Positions 47,117-58,264 of a stretch of DNA of 64,000 nucleotides are shown piece by piece. Location of the stretch: contig VCJN01003103.1 of the NCBI GenBank assembly GCA_006384855.1, forward strand, positions 57,171-121,170, read 5' to 3'. The position numbers were made by a program, and so were the translations under genes. Every line of letters starts with the position of its first letter. The stretch's first letter is position 1. Origin of the DNA: Tetraselmis striata (Eukaryota; Chlorophyta; Chlorodendrophyceae; Chlorodendrales; Chlorodendraceae). The notes under the pieces were generated by a model. The model saw only the letters and a program-made list of their open reading frames with translations. It did not search any database and was not told the origin of the DNA.

Positions 47117-49187
47117 TCACTCCCCTGAAAGCTTGAGTGCAGCAGGTCGCCACTCCTTGATGGGGTAGCTCTGCAGCCACATGGCCATAAAGTCCTCCCG
47201 AATCTTCTTTGTGTTGAGCGTGTCAATGAGCATCTCCTTGCGCACAAAGTGGTCGTAGATCTCTGCACGCGTGGCGTCCAGCCACCGCTTATGCTGCGCA
47301 TGCCTGTCCTCCTTCATGCGCGCCAGCAGCGCCTCATTCTTCACAAACTTTGCAATCATAGTCATGCAGTACTCCTCCTCGGCGCGAAGCACCTCAGCCA
47401 GCTTGGCGCTGCTACGGTCCATGCGGGCGCTGTTGGAAGAGCGCACATGCTCCAGGCGCCTCTCCACCAGCGCCTCCCGGTTCTTGCTGGTACGCTCCAG
47501 ACCCGCCAATATGCCCGCATGCTTCTGCTCGCAGTAGGTCGCAAATTCCTGCTGGCACGTTTCAATGCGGCTGCGCATGCGCGCGGAGTGCGCCCGGTTG
47601 CGCTCAATCTTCTCCTCAAAGGCGCGCTGCACTCGGTGCTTGCCAACCAGTGCGCGGCGGCGGCTCTCTAACTGGACAGACTGCAAGTGCAGGGACGCCA
47701 ATGGGTCAAGCCCATCACAAGAGGAGACTTCCAAGCCCACCCATTCCGCCGCACCAAGGCATGGACAGCAGCAACGTCCTTGATTGAAGCGCATCATCTC
47801 CGAATCCACAGCCGCACCCAGTGGAACAGGTTCGCAGTAAGCATAGAACGGAAAGGGGGCGCCGCGCACCAATTCCATCTTGCGCATTTGATTGGTCTGG
47901 TCAATCTCCTCCTGCCGCTTGCGCGCCGCCTCCAGTTTGGCCTCCTTCTCCGCAGCCTTCTGGGCTGTTGCTTCTGCACGGTCGCGCTTGAGCTTCTCCT
48001 TGTAATCGTGGTTCCGCCTCTCCTGCTGAATGAGCATCATGGCCCGGTCTTCCACCTCCTGGTTGCGGCGGTTGTAGACCTTTTCCTGCATGGTCCAAAC
48101 GTTCCGCGCTCAATGTGATATGGATACTGACAACAGCAGGCAGTGCCAATACATATGCCAGCAACCAACCAGACTTACCATTATCGTCCGCTCCTTCTGA
48201 CCAGCTGCCATGGACTGCATCAGTGTGGACTTCTGCATGTCCATCTCCTTCTTCTCCTGCAGCTCCTTCTCCTTCGCCTTTCTGGCAACCTCTGAAACGT
48301 GCAATCGCGCAAACGGATCATTAGGTGGCAGATTTCTTGTACATCAGCGGCTCCCTGTATTCACCTGATACACACACACTTGCGAGGCGGTCATTGACAC
48401 TGCTGTGGGGTGGGGGACAAGGGATGGAAGTGAGGTAGACCTTGGTTGAAAGCCTCCATGTCTTGATTGAGGCAAGTCGTGTTGGTTTTATTCAGCTGCT
48501 GAGATGCGCCCGCTATCTGAGCGACCCGGTAACGAATTAGATGCTGCGCGCCGCAGCAGGACAATCACAAACCACGTTGCACACCTATCGGCTGCCAGCT
48601 ATGTCAACGGGCATTCACCGCATGTGGGTCAACGTTGCTCCAGGTGTGCTGCCATTGCGGGACAGTTTCCTGCACCAACTTCTGTTTCCCGTAGGCCAGT
48701 GTCTTGGGGGTTGTGATGGTCGTTTTGGATGACGGAAGGCGGGAATTTCTGCGCGCCCTTGCCTGCAGTAGCCAGATAGCGTTTTTCATTATTATCCAGG
48801 GCTGCTTAGCACCGATGGCGGCTATGGCAACCCACCAATTTGTAAACGAGGTAGATTGCACTGCTGCAGCAGTCAGTTTCCAAGTAGCAAGGTAATGCCA
48901 ACAACACATGTATGGCGCCAGCCGGACGTTGGACACATGAGGGTGGTGATGCTGTGGGTGCAGCAGGAACTCACGCTGTCTACTTTGTGGTGATAGGCCA
49001 TGGCCTGCTGAATGTACATTGTGCGATCGTCCAGAGCGTGTTTTGCTATCTCGCTGGCCACGGACGTGACGTCCGCTTTCGACCTGGCAGAACGCCGCCG
49101 GAGGGTGCTGCCCGTGGTCATGGGTCGGATCTGGGGCTGCATCGCAGCGTCGCTGGTGCTCGCAGAGGCTACCTCAGCCGCCGCCAT
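47117..49187 (-). CDS. coiled-coil protein, function unknown
   Basis: Exons: 49187-48975 (71 codons, then GTGAGT), a short exon about 48399-48380 (VNDRLA), 48291-48179 and 48085-47117 (322 aa and TGA). The last three joins keep phase. The join of exon 1 to exon 2 is off by one base as I read it, so that boundary is uncertain. The protein is almost wholly charged helix: ARKAKEKELQEKKEMDM, EVEDRAMMLIQQERRNHD and AEATAQKAAEKEAKLEAARK, plus long Arg/Glu-rich segments to the C-terminus. A Cys-rich insert (RCCCPCLG) lies near the middle. Such proteins are often flagellar or cytoskeletal, but I do not recognise this one. No mobile-element features. Confidence 0.7.
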
Positions 49188-49828
49188 AGCGACCTGCTAT
49201 CTGCAGAATTTTCAAACCAAATCACGCCATCGTCAGTGCATGGATAATAATGACAGGTCGTGTGCGTATGGAGAGGGGTATGAGGCCAGGCGTGGCGGGG
49301 CGCTGCTTTCTCATATCACCGACGTATCGACCTCGCGAGTAAGAAGCGCTGAAGCGAGCTTGTACAAGCACGCCGCACCTCGCCTTGAACGTTTGCCTGC
49401 AGGAGCGTCTCTTCAAAGTCACCACCGCCACCGACACCACAACCGAGATACCAAGAGAAACCGGCTCGCCAGAGCTGCTCTTTGCGGGGAGCTCGCCCGA
49501 TACGTCAGCAGCCGCAAACGGGGTGCCGTTCGTAAAAACTGGCGCGGATCGTGGTGTTGGGTTTGGCGCAACAAGCGGTGCTTGTCCGCCACCCGCTCGC
49601 TGACTGCGCCCTCGCAGTCACACCAGACAGAAGACGTCAACCCTTGTCGTCTTCTATTTCAGTATGGGGTAAGGCGCGTCCGCGTATCAGGTGCCTGCGA
49701 CTTGTGCTGTTGGCGTGTTGGCCTGTGTTGCTTGAGACACCGCCCTGATTGGCGGCGACGGCGGCATGCGACGCATGCCGGTCCCACTGCTTGCTAGGCG
49801 TTCCGCCAGCAGCAGCGGCGGGTTTTTT

Positions 49829-50290
49829 TCCGGCCTCCGGGACAGGACTGGTACCAGTGAAACCCTTGCAGCGTCTCTATGACTACGGCCGTTTAGGCAG
49901 AAATCCAGGTACGGAAAGCCCTGGGTAGCCGACGCTCCGTTATAGTCATCATGCAAATTGCCGAAGCATCCTGCAAGACTAATTAGAGTCCAGAAATATA
50001 AGTTTTTACAATACTGTTCGATAGCCGTCGATAAAACAGTGCCATCAGACTACCCGGCACTTACCACGGAAGGCCTGCCAGTCTACCCTACGCGTTTGGG
50101 CGTCGGCTGGGCCCGTTCGAGTAGTAATGCGAGTTGGGGCAAGCCCCATCCCGCGGAGCAAAGCATTTCGGGAGTGCGATACATGTGGAACAAAAAAGGC
50201 AATAATGTGAGGGAGGGCCCGACTCTATAACTGGAAAATTTCCCATCATGTCCCAGCAGGAATAAAATCCAGAGTGTTGTGTCTACTATT
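49829..50290 (-). repeat. LINE-A 3' fragment
   Basis: Matches 28052-28480: GAAACCCTTGCAGCGTCTC, GACGCTCCGTTATAGTCATC, GCGAGTTGGGGCAAGCCCC and GCATTTCGGGAGTGCGA. A C tract (50309-50338) follows. Confidence 0.85.
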
Positions 50291-50308
50291 CCGTTTTTTA
50301 AGTGACCG

Positions 50309-50339
<31 letters not shown>

Positions 50340-50587
50340 CGCCCCCCGCTCCAAGCAACATACATCAAACAAGTAAACAAGTGACTCGATGTAATAAAAC
50401 ACCCAACCACTAACAATTGAAATTGAAATTGAAATTGATTTATTTACAACGTGCTAGCCCTTTCTTCCGCCGTTCAAACTGAGCTGTTATGAGGACCTGC
50501 CATCTCTAACTATAGTAGCGAACACATACAGTGTAATTACTGCCCAAGCTTCCGCCCTTCCTCTTTCGGTTACAAACCCCGCCTCCT

Positions 50588-51075
50588 TCCGAAACGCCGC
50601 TGGCATGCTTCGCTTTGTTCCTTTCGCCGTTTCCGAGTTTGGCTCGCTGGCCCCGCACGCTGAGGCTTTCTTGGTGGAGCTCGCGAAAGCTAGCCACACA
50701 CACACACTGGCCAAAAAATCGGACAACTCTTGTCTGCGTGGCGCCGCCGTTTCTTTTTGCTCATCAACATGGCACATGCAGACAACGTTCTTGGCGGGGT
50801 CGCGGCCGCGCGTGCGGCACGTGATGGTGCTCCTGCGCCTGCGTCGCGTCGCTCGTCGGCATGTGTTGCTATGACCCGGGTCATTGGCTGCGAGCGTCCC
50901 CGCCGCGGCTGATAGCCTACCCCGGGGCGGTGGTCCCTTTGGCAGCTAAACGACTTCGTGGTTCCCTTGACTCCTCCTTGGTTCTTGGCTCCTTGGCCTC
51001 CTGCTCGACCTTGGTTTCAGGCTTATGTCTCTCTTTTGCTGGCAACCTTTCATAGTTGATGTTAGTTCCATCTAC
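50588..51075 (+). mobile_element. LINE-B copy, 3' part only
   Basis: Plus-strand copy of the reverse complement of 52200-52715. The frame 50588-50877 keeps the C-terminus (FVPFAVSEFGSLAPHAEAF, HMQTTFLAGSRP, RRVARRHVLL). It is in inverted orientation to LINE-B at 52198-54216. Confidence 0.85.
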
Positions 51076-51089
51076 ATTAAGTACATGGC

Positions 51090-52180
51090 GGCTGCCCGGC
51101 GGCGCCAGCAGGCGCTACCGGGACTACGAGTATTATTCGACCCCCCCCCCCCCCCCCCCCCCCCACCCCTTCCATGTAGGGCTCCCCGGTCGTCGCAAGA
51201 TCCAAGGACCCGCCACAACCGCCCCCCCGCTCAGCTTTCTGCCCCACCCAGCCGGGCACGGGTATGAGGATTACCAGCGCCCACCTCGTGGAGGTGGGGG
51301 TTGTGCCGCCGGGGCTGCCGCACTCAGGATCCTCCGCCGCTCATGGCGGGGCGCTGCTTGGCGGCGGGCGCCCAAGTATTAACAAGCAACATCAATGAAC
51401 AACATCACCGGAGACGTTGCAAAGGTTTAATATTCACTATTGTTATCAATTGCCAGGCTTGTCCCGGGGGTGGACATCAAGCAACGTGCACATCAGTCAA
51501 CACCAATTACACGCTCAGATGATGTGCATAGAGAGTGGGGCCACTGTGTCGTGAATAGCCATGCGGGACGTTGTGAGGATTAGCCGCTCGCCGTAGTGGG
51601 CGGGGGGGGGGGGGGGGGGGGGGGGGACATGCGATAAGCGTTGGGGGAGTTTGGGTCGTCTTGACTGGTGATGCGAAGGGGCCGGGTTTGCGTTGCGAAA
51701 ATCACTGCGAGTGGGGAGATGACCGACATGGCGACCCGCATCCCCCCCAGTTCGTGCCAAAGCGGTATGCGGGGGATGGCTGTTTCGCCGGGTTGGCAGG
51801 TGTGGAGTTGTAGCTCGGCCGTGTAAGTTGTTGGGTCGATGTTGGCTGCCTACAGTTCCTTTGCGGACTCTCAACTGGGCGCCCAGCACTCATCCATCCC
51901 GCTTCGTGCGGGCTGCGGGCAGGTTTTAAGCGGCTCTTGTTGATCTCGTGGTAGCGACCGATTGCTTTTAGCGGTGGATTTCTTTATGGCCTTTTCATTG
52001 TAATATTCACACGTCTAGTAGGGCTATACATACATGTACTGGTACGGGTACGGTACACCGTATCATGCGATAAGGAGGTCATTGCGGTTAGCATGCCGCG
52101 GAGATGAGGGGGAGGTTTCCCTTAATACATCAGTGCTTCAACATATGCGCACGAAAAGCAGAACCAAACGCAATTTTGAG
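51090..52180. other. no gene; C tract 51139-51162 and G tract 51601-51626
   Basis: It contains a weak LINE-A terminus (51410-51475, GAGACGTTGCAAAGGTTT and TTGTCCCGGGGGTGG). The frame 51515-51889 (minus) crosses the G tract and shows no domain. Confidence 0.4.
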
Positions 52181-52183
52181 AGG

Positions 52184-52197
52184 TTGCCAGCGACTAT
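52184..52197 (+). repeat. LINE-B target duplication, left
   Basis: Identical to 54217-54230. Confidence 0.8.
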
Positions 52198-54216
52198 ATA
52201 ATATACGCACTACAAACAGAACTAACATCAACTATGAAATTAAGGTTGCCAAGCAAAAGAGAGACATAAGCCTGAAAGCAAGGTCGAGCAGGAGGCCAAG
52301 GAGCCAAGAACCAGAGGAGAGCCAAGGGAACCGCGAAGTCGCCAAGCTGCCACGAACCAAAGGGACCACCGCCCCAGGGTAGGCCATCAGCCGGGGCGAG
52401 TACGCTTGCAGCCAATGACCCGGGTCATAGCAACACATGCCGACGAGCGACACGACGCAGGCGCAGGAGCACCATCACGTGCCACGCGCACGGCCGCGAC
52501 CCCGCCAAGAACGTTGTCTGCATGTGCCATGTTGATGAGCAAGGAGAAACGGCAACGCCACGCAGACAAGAGCTGGCCGATTTTTTGGCCAGTGTGTGTG
52601 TGGCTAGCTTGCGCGAGCTCCACCAAGAAGGCCTAGCGTGCGGGGCCAGCGAGCCGAACTCGGAAACGGCGAAAGGAACAACGCGTAGCATGCCGGCGGC
52701 GTTTCGGACACCCTTGTCATACTTTTGGATTTTGTGGCGCTCTGCTGCCCGCAATGCAGTCGTTGGATCCGAGCTTGACACGCCGAGGATAATTAGGGGC
52801 AATGGTGGTATTGACAGCAACCGTGTTCCCGCGGATACCACCATAATTACCCAAAAAGCCCAACATCGGCCGGCCGGCCGGCCGTCGCTGCCCTTCGGAA
52901 GAGAAACAAGCACCGACGGGTCCGTGGGGATCTGGACACGCACGCCCATGGCGGACTTCACGTCGTGGCAAACGTCGGAAAGGCCATGTGCCGCCCACTC
53001 GTGTGTGGCGTGATTGGAGTCGCCCTCAGAGCAGCCAACGTGCCACGTGATCAGCGTACGCGACCGCCCAAGCTGAAGGAGTGAACTCAACGCCAACTTC
53101 CTCAAAACGGGCCAGCATGTCTTGTACCGAGAAGGAGCAAAAAGCACAAGGGCAAGGCTCGCCAAGGGAGAGGACATGAGCCGCCAAAAGGCCAAATGGG
53201 CGGCAAGCGGCAACGCGGAGCATGGAATCGTAGTACTCAGGGGAACGCTCATGGACTTCACCAGAGGCGATCCTCACCTTGAGGATCAGTCATCAGGAAC
53301 GCTGTCGCAACGCGTAAGAGGCGGCCCCGGAAGCGGTTACTGTCATGGCCTCTTGTAGGCATACGCGCCGCAAGCTTTGCGAAGCGGACCGTGTGAATGC
53401 GGTGGCTCGGGGTTTCCTGGACTTTCCGCATGGAGTGCAAGGAGAAGTCCGAGTAATGCGCCGGGCTAGCTTGGCGGTCGGCCGCCGAGCGCATCGCAGA
53501 CGCCGGCTCAGCCCCAACGGCCGAGCAGCCGGCACGGGTAACGTGAGAGCGCTTTGAGGGGAGCAACTTTAGGGCAGAGGCCAACGGCCCCGCTAGATCA
53601 TCGAGCACCGCGTCTCCACACTCGTCAACGACACGGGTACGGCGTATGAGCAACGCGAAGCTCGGCAGCCCACATCGGCGCCGACACGTTGGCGCTGGCA
53701 TCGGGCTCCAACGCTGGGGTGGCCAAAGCCTGGTGAATCGAGGACGCCAACAAGGTAGAGGCTATGAGGGCTGGATACGCATGACGGCTCGGAAAGGGAC
53801 GCGCCGGCGTCGCTCAGGGTGGCGTGTTGAGCACGGAGGAAAGTCACAGCTTGGCCAACCACAAGGGCGGCGGCGCCGATGTGGGAGGCATCTGCGATAA
53901 CCACATTATCGCCGATGCCGAGGCCCCCAAATTGGACCGGGAGGGACAGCTGCGTGCGCATGGAGGGCGTATCCAAGAGGTCGGGGCTAACACCCCAAAT
54001 GCCGGCGAGCATTGAAAACGCGGCGGCGTCTGCATCTTCAAGGAAGGACGTAATAGTGTCGCCAATCATACCGACCCCTCAGAGCGACCCAAGCCCCGAG
54101 GCGTGGAGCGGAGGTGGTGGCCGAAACGACGGCCGCAAACGAGTAGCAGTGTGGGAGTGGAAGTGGTCGGCCAAACCGATAAGCCGGGAGCCATATTGGT
54201 GAATTTTCCGACCGTT
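52198..54216 (-). mobile_element. LINE-B, 5'-truncated non-LTR retrotransposon
   Basis: Flanked by TTGCCAGCGACTAT at 52184-52197 and 54217-54230, a 14-bp target duplication. Minus-strand blocks: TQLSLPVQFGGLGIGDNVV (the post-RT GGLG strand), HEWAAHGLSDVCHD, RPAG/RPAD around 52870, TVAVNTTIAPNYP, ERHKIQKYDKGVRNA and VVPFAVSEFGSLAPHA. The RPAD, D.T..P and K..KY order followed by F.P...E..G is the pattern of the endonuclease-like C-terminus of several protist LINEs. RT itself is missing. Shifts at about 53260 and 53600. The 3' tail (52198-52430) recurs at 50960 and 45985. Confidence 0.8.
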
Positions 54217-54230
54217 TTGCCAGCGACTAT
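54217..54230 (+). repeat. LINE-B target duplication, right
   Basis: Identical to 52184-52197; both are followed by an AT-rich stretch. Confidence 0.8.
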
Positions 54231-54516
54231 TAATATCATTGAACATTAAACCTATATGAGATCATGGTACTCTATGGCGCGCTCGACGCGCTCATCCTGC
54301 TGCTGCGTCGCGCGCCTTAGCGCGCAGCGCGGCGTCGTCCCGCGCGTTCGTCACCAAACTCGTGCGTCACCATCAGCGCCGCCACGGCCCTGCTGCGCCA
54401 CAAGGAGGCACCTGTGCACTGCCCGACACAACGGAAGTGCTGGTGGCTCATCCATACCAGGCAGTGCCCGGCTCTGCGCTCCACCGTCCCAGACAGCGCA
54501 CGCGTAACTTCGTGCG

Positions 54517-56424
54517 ATGGCGAGCACCGCCGCTGCGCCGCGGTCCGCCGCCGGCTCGTGTGCTGGCCGCTTCCCGCCCACCTCCACCGCCGCCTGCGCC
54601 CCGCCGCGCTTCCCAACTGCCCCGCGTCGGCTGCCAAGGCGCTACCCGCAGGCCGCTTCCCTGCCTTCCCGCCCCGCTAACGGCGACGGTCCCGCCGCCG
54701 ACTCGGAGGAGTGTGGCCGCTGCGTCCTGCGCGCGCTGGTGGCGGCCGCGACGGTGTCGGCGCTCGGCGGCGGTATGGCTGCGCCTCCTGCGCTATCGGC
54801 CGCGTACTCCACGTCCGCAGCGCACGCCGCGTCGGGCGCGGAGGATGCGCGGCAGCGCGTGCTGCAGGTGGACCGGAATGCCGTAGAGATGGCCCTTCAG
54901 CGCAAGTTTGCAAGCAGGCGAGTGCCTGCCTGGGACGCACATTACCATCCCTATTCCAACCCGATGTGTTCGAGTGGCTAGCTACCTGTACGGTGTGCTC
55001 TTGTTTTAAAGGATTCTTTGATTCATTTATATGCAGAATGATATTAGCTTCTGTTTTAATTTATATACGAGAGTCATTATTCACTATGTTGTGCAGCACA
55101 AGACGTGCTCCCACACTACGGATATAAAGCAGGCAAATGTCTGTATTGCTTGTCCACCCTGACACCCCCTTTTGAATTGACCGGAACACCCTGCCGTGCC
55201 AAGGTCCCCTCACGCCTGCACAGCTCCCAGCATGCGCACGCCTCACATGCCCGCGCCCCGCCTTCCCGCAGGCTGCGCACGATGCCGGACGACCAGCTCC
55301 TGTCCCTGCTGATGGAGACCCTGCTAGCAGAGGGGGGCGCCGAGATGCTCGCTGCGCCGCCAACCGCCGCGGGGTCGCCGCCGGTGCCTCCGTTGCTCCC
55401 GTCACCGCCGCAATCTTCAGCCCCTGCCGCTCCCAGCGCCCCTCGCCTGGAGGAGCTAGCGCCGCCAGCCCCCACTGCTCCCCGCTCCACAGAGGAGCTG
55501 TTGGGTGTGCCGGATGCGGCGCATCTGTTTTCAGAGGCGCCCGTCCCACTGCCTGGGCGTGCGGAGGTGGCGGAGGGCAACTCCAGTGGCGGCAGCGGAA
55601 CACCGGAGGCGCTCCGGGAGGCACTGAACGAGGCGCTCAGCGAGGTGCTTCGCGGGCAGCAGGCCCAGGAGCTGGCTGCGGGCGCGGGGGGAAAGCTGGC
55701 GGGTGCGGTGCGGCTTGCGCGAGAGGAGGCGGCAGGCGTGCTGGCGGACCCGGAGCGGCTGCTGCTGGCGGCTCGGGCGCTGCTGCCAGCGGCGCTGCTG
55801 GCGGGCGGGGTGGTGGCGGGGCGCGCGCTGCTGCGGCCGCCTCGGGAGGAGGGCGCCGAGGCGGAGGAGGAGCAGGCGGACGCGCGGGAGGCAATGGAGA
55901 CGATGGAGGGCGAGCTGCCGTGGCAGGCGGACGTGACTTCGCCGCAGGGGGAGGTCTCCTCCGGGCGGGTGCTCTGGACACGCCCGGACGACATGGAGGG
56001 CGAGCCGCAGGCCGACAGCAGCGATGACCCCGCTGAGAATCCTGGCGGCAGCGACATCCTCTGGACCCGGGCGGAGGACGAAGGCAAGCCCAAGGCTGCT
56101 GGCCCCGCCGTTCTCAACGCCAATGAGCCCACCAGCGGCGGCATCCTCTGGACGCGCGAGGTGGCAGACAGTGGTGAGCAAGCCTCGGAGGGGGTGGGGG
56201 GGACTCCTGCCGAGCTGGCGCCTGAACTCGGCGGCGAGACACCACGGCCGAGACGGGGGCGCGGGCGACCCGCGGTGCCTCAGCCGGCACGCAGCGTGGA
56301 GGGCGTGATGGACAACGTGGAGGCGCTGCCGCTGGGGGGGCGGGCCGGGCGAACGGATGCGTCGCCGCCGCCGCCGCCTCAGCAGCCCCCGCCGCCCGCG
56401 CAACCACGGGGGCAATTCCTCTGA
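54517..56424 (+). CDS. plastid-targeted protein with three LWTR repeats (two exons)
   Basis: Exon 1 is 54517-54965 and exon 2 is 55272-56424. The phase-2 junction forms an ATG codon, and the acceptor is CCTTCCCGCAG. The donor (GTGTTC) is weak. Total 533 aa. The start MASTAAAPRSAAGS begins an Ala/Ser/Arg/Pro-rich region like a transit peptide. It is followed by LRALVAAATVSALGGGMAAP and several A.A sites, suggesting thylakoid routing. Exon 2 has DDQLLSLLMETLLAE, a Pro-rich linker and an amphipathic Ala/Glu segment. A hydrophobic helix (LLPAALLAGGVVAGRALL) is followed by three spaced repeats ending VLWTR, ILWTR and ILWTR. A basic GRGRPA motif and a poly-Pro C-terminus complete it. Family not recognised. 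Confidence 0.7.
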
Positions 56425-56429
56425 CGCTT

Positions 56430-56850
56430 CCAACATCCCCCTCCTCCGCCACAACCCACCCTGCGCACTCCAAGCCGGGTCCCTCTGCTTACTCGTATGA
56501 GCACACGAATCCAGCGAGGTTATCTGGAAAGTTCCTGTGTAATTCAGTATTGTTATCACCTTCTTGCAGTTCAAGAGCATGAAACCAACTAGGCAATAGC
56601 GGGCAATCGAGCAGCCTACATGCGTTAAGACAGTTTACACATCACATGTGTGAAGATATGAATACATGTATGCTCATGCTCGCTAACGAGACGTAGTTTG
56701 CCCTTTAGCATAGGAATAATGCCCTGGGGGAAGTTTTACATTTATGCTCTTCAAAGGCTCACTACTGTGCGCTATGAAAGGCGGTCAATGTCACCAAAGT
56801 CTGCCAAGATTGCTCCCAGCTTCCTTCCTTTTTCGGCTTATTTTGCTTAC
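56430..56850. other. convergent intergenic region, nothing further seen
   Basis: Lies between the stop of the LWTR gene and the end of the minus-strand zinc-knuckle gene. AT-rich; no repeat or gene. Confidence 0.5.
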
Positions 56851-56851
56851 T

Positions 56852-57617
56852 CTAAAAAACATTCGCATCATCCTCATCATGCGTGCGGTCTCTGTCGGTG
56901 TTGTTGTCTTTGGGTGCTCGCCGATGCAAATTGTTATCCCGACCAAGCGGAGGTGGCTGCAGCAAGGGCCCTTGGAGCCTGGAGAGGTTGATTGTCCCCT
57001 TGCCCACCCTCGCAAGGCGCACCTTGGTCACGGGGTACTGCTGACCCGAGGCACACGTCCTCTTGTGCGCTGTCTTCTTGACAGCCTCAGACCAGAACAA
57101 GTGGCACCCCATCATCAATCTGTGGCCCTTCACAAGGCAACTTTCAACTGTCCACTGTCAACCGGGGCCGGATTTCCCCTGCTGACATACCTCTGTGGCA
57201 GTAACAGGCGCCACACTCACAACTGCCGGCGAGTCTTCCCGTTGTGGGCAGAAACGGAAGGAATGCCCCTTCTGATTGCAGTGGAAGCAGAGCCCGCGGA
57301 AGCGGTAGCCTGGCGGGTGCTGGGCCGGCTGCGCGGGGTCCCCAGAGGCTGGGGGACTGGCCAGCCCCGCCACATTGACATAAAAGGAGGCAGCTCCGCT
57401 GCTATTGGCCAGCGACTCCCAGCCGGCGCCCTCAGCAGTGTTGCCGCTCCTGTCCCGGGTGCCATGCTGCCCACCGCCCCCCGATGCCGCTGCCGCCACC
57501 TTACGCCCGCTGAGGTGGTACACCAGCGGCCGCTGCGCATCCAGCACCCAGGTGCCGTACTTTGCGTGGGCAGCCATGCCGTGCTGCTTGATGTCGGCGA
57601 GCTGGTGGTGGCCGAGC
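56852..57617 (-). CDS. CCHC zinc-knuckle protein, partial model
   Basis: An exon beginning near 57627 after CTGGGTCACAG encodes DVLGHHQLADIKQHGMAAH and AKYGTWVLDAQRPLVYHLSG, a Gly-rich linker, then GLCFHCNQKGHSFRFCP, a perfect CX2CX4HX4C knuckle (about 57270). A second open stretch, 57133-56852, reads CHLFWSEAVKKTAHKRT and VTKVRLARVGKGTINL and ends at a stop. A GTATGT donor lies at about 57190, but I could not fix the acceptor. The knuckle could be an RNA-binding host protein or gag-derived; no pol is nearby. The 5' end beyond the C tract (57680-57694) is not resolved. Confidence 0.5.
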
Positions 57618-57799
57618 ACATCCTGTGACCCAGAGCCACAGGCACTCAGAGCCGTGGTAGAGAAAGGGCAAACAGGTGTCCCCCCCCCCCCCCCCACACA
57701 CACACACCCAGCGCATCCAGGACGGCAAAGCGATACTGTTTTGTCTATTTGACAAGCTCACGGTTAAACAGACCGTGTTTTACTTTTCACACGCCACGC

Positions 57800-58260
57800 A
57801 CAGTACATGTACTTGTATTTTTGCATCATGTCGCAACATTATCCGGGACGTCTATGTCGCGCTGCGTTGTCATGTGAGCTACGGGTCCCGGCACGGAAAA
57901 AGGATCACTGTGAACAACAACCGCCGTATGCATCAGATGTCACATGTAGACGAAACTGTAGCGCAGGTATAGCGATGGTTTTATAAAGTGCAGGCAAGCC
58001 CAATCTGATACTTATACATAAGGGTTCTTATAGGTGCGTTGGCACACATGTTATTGCAAGTATGCTATTGCTCATCCGTGTTTTCGAAACTGGGCGCTTG
58101 TTTCCGCCAGTTGCAGCCAAGGTCGCTATCACTCACGTGTCCTGAGACAGCACTTAAGACGGTGCTGACGTCACGTCGGCTGCCGGGTCCTTGTTCTGAC
58201 CGAGTTGCAAGAGAGGGGGGGGGGGGGGGGGGGGGTAAACAGAAGCGGGATACACAAGCC
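57800..58260. other. no gene; G tract 58216-58235
   Basis: No coding or repeat feature can be supported apart from the G tract. Confidence 0.4.
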
Positions 58261-58264
58261 CCAG

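Noticed and set aside
49012-49797. Plus-strand ORF of 261 codons
   Set aside because: It overlaps the first exon of the coiled-coil gene in antisense and has no domain or splice support.
55116-56580. Minus-strand ORFs of 342 and 349 codons
   Set aside because: They are antisense shadows of the GC-rich LWTR-repeat gene, with no domain and Ser/Ala/Arg low complexity.
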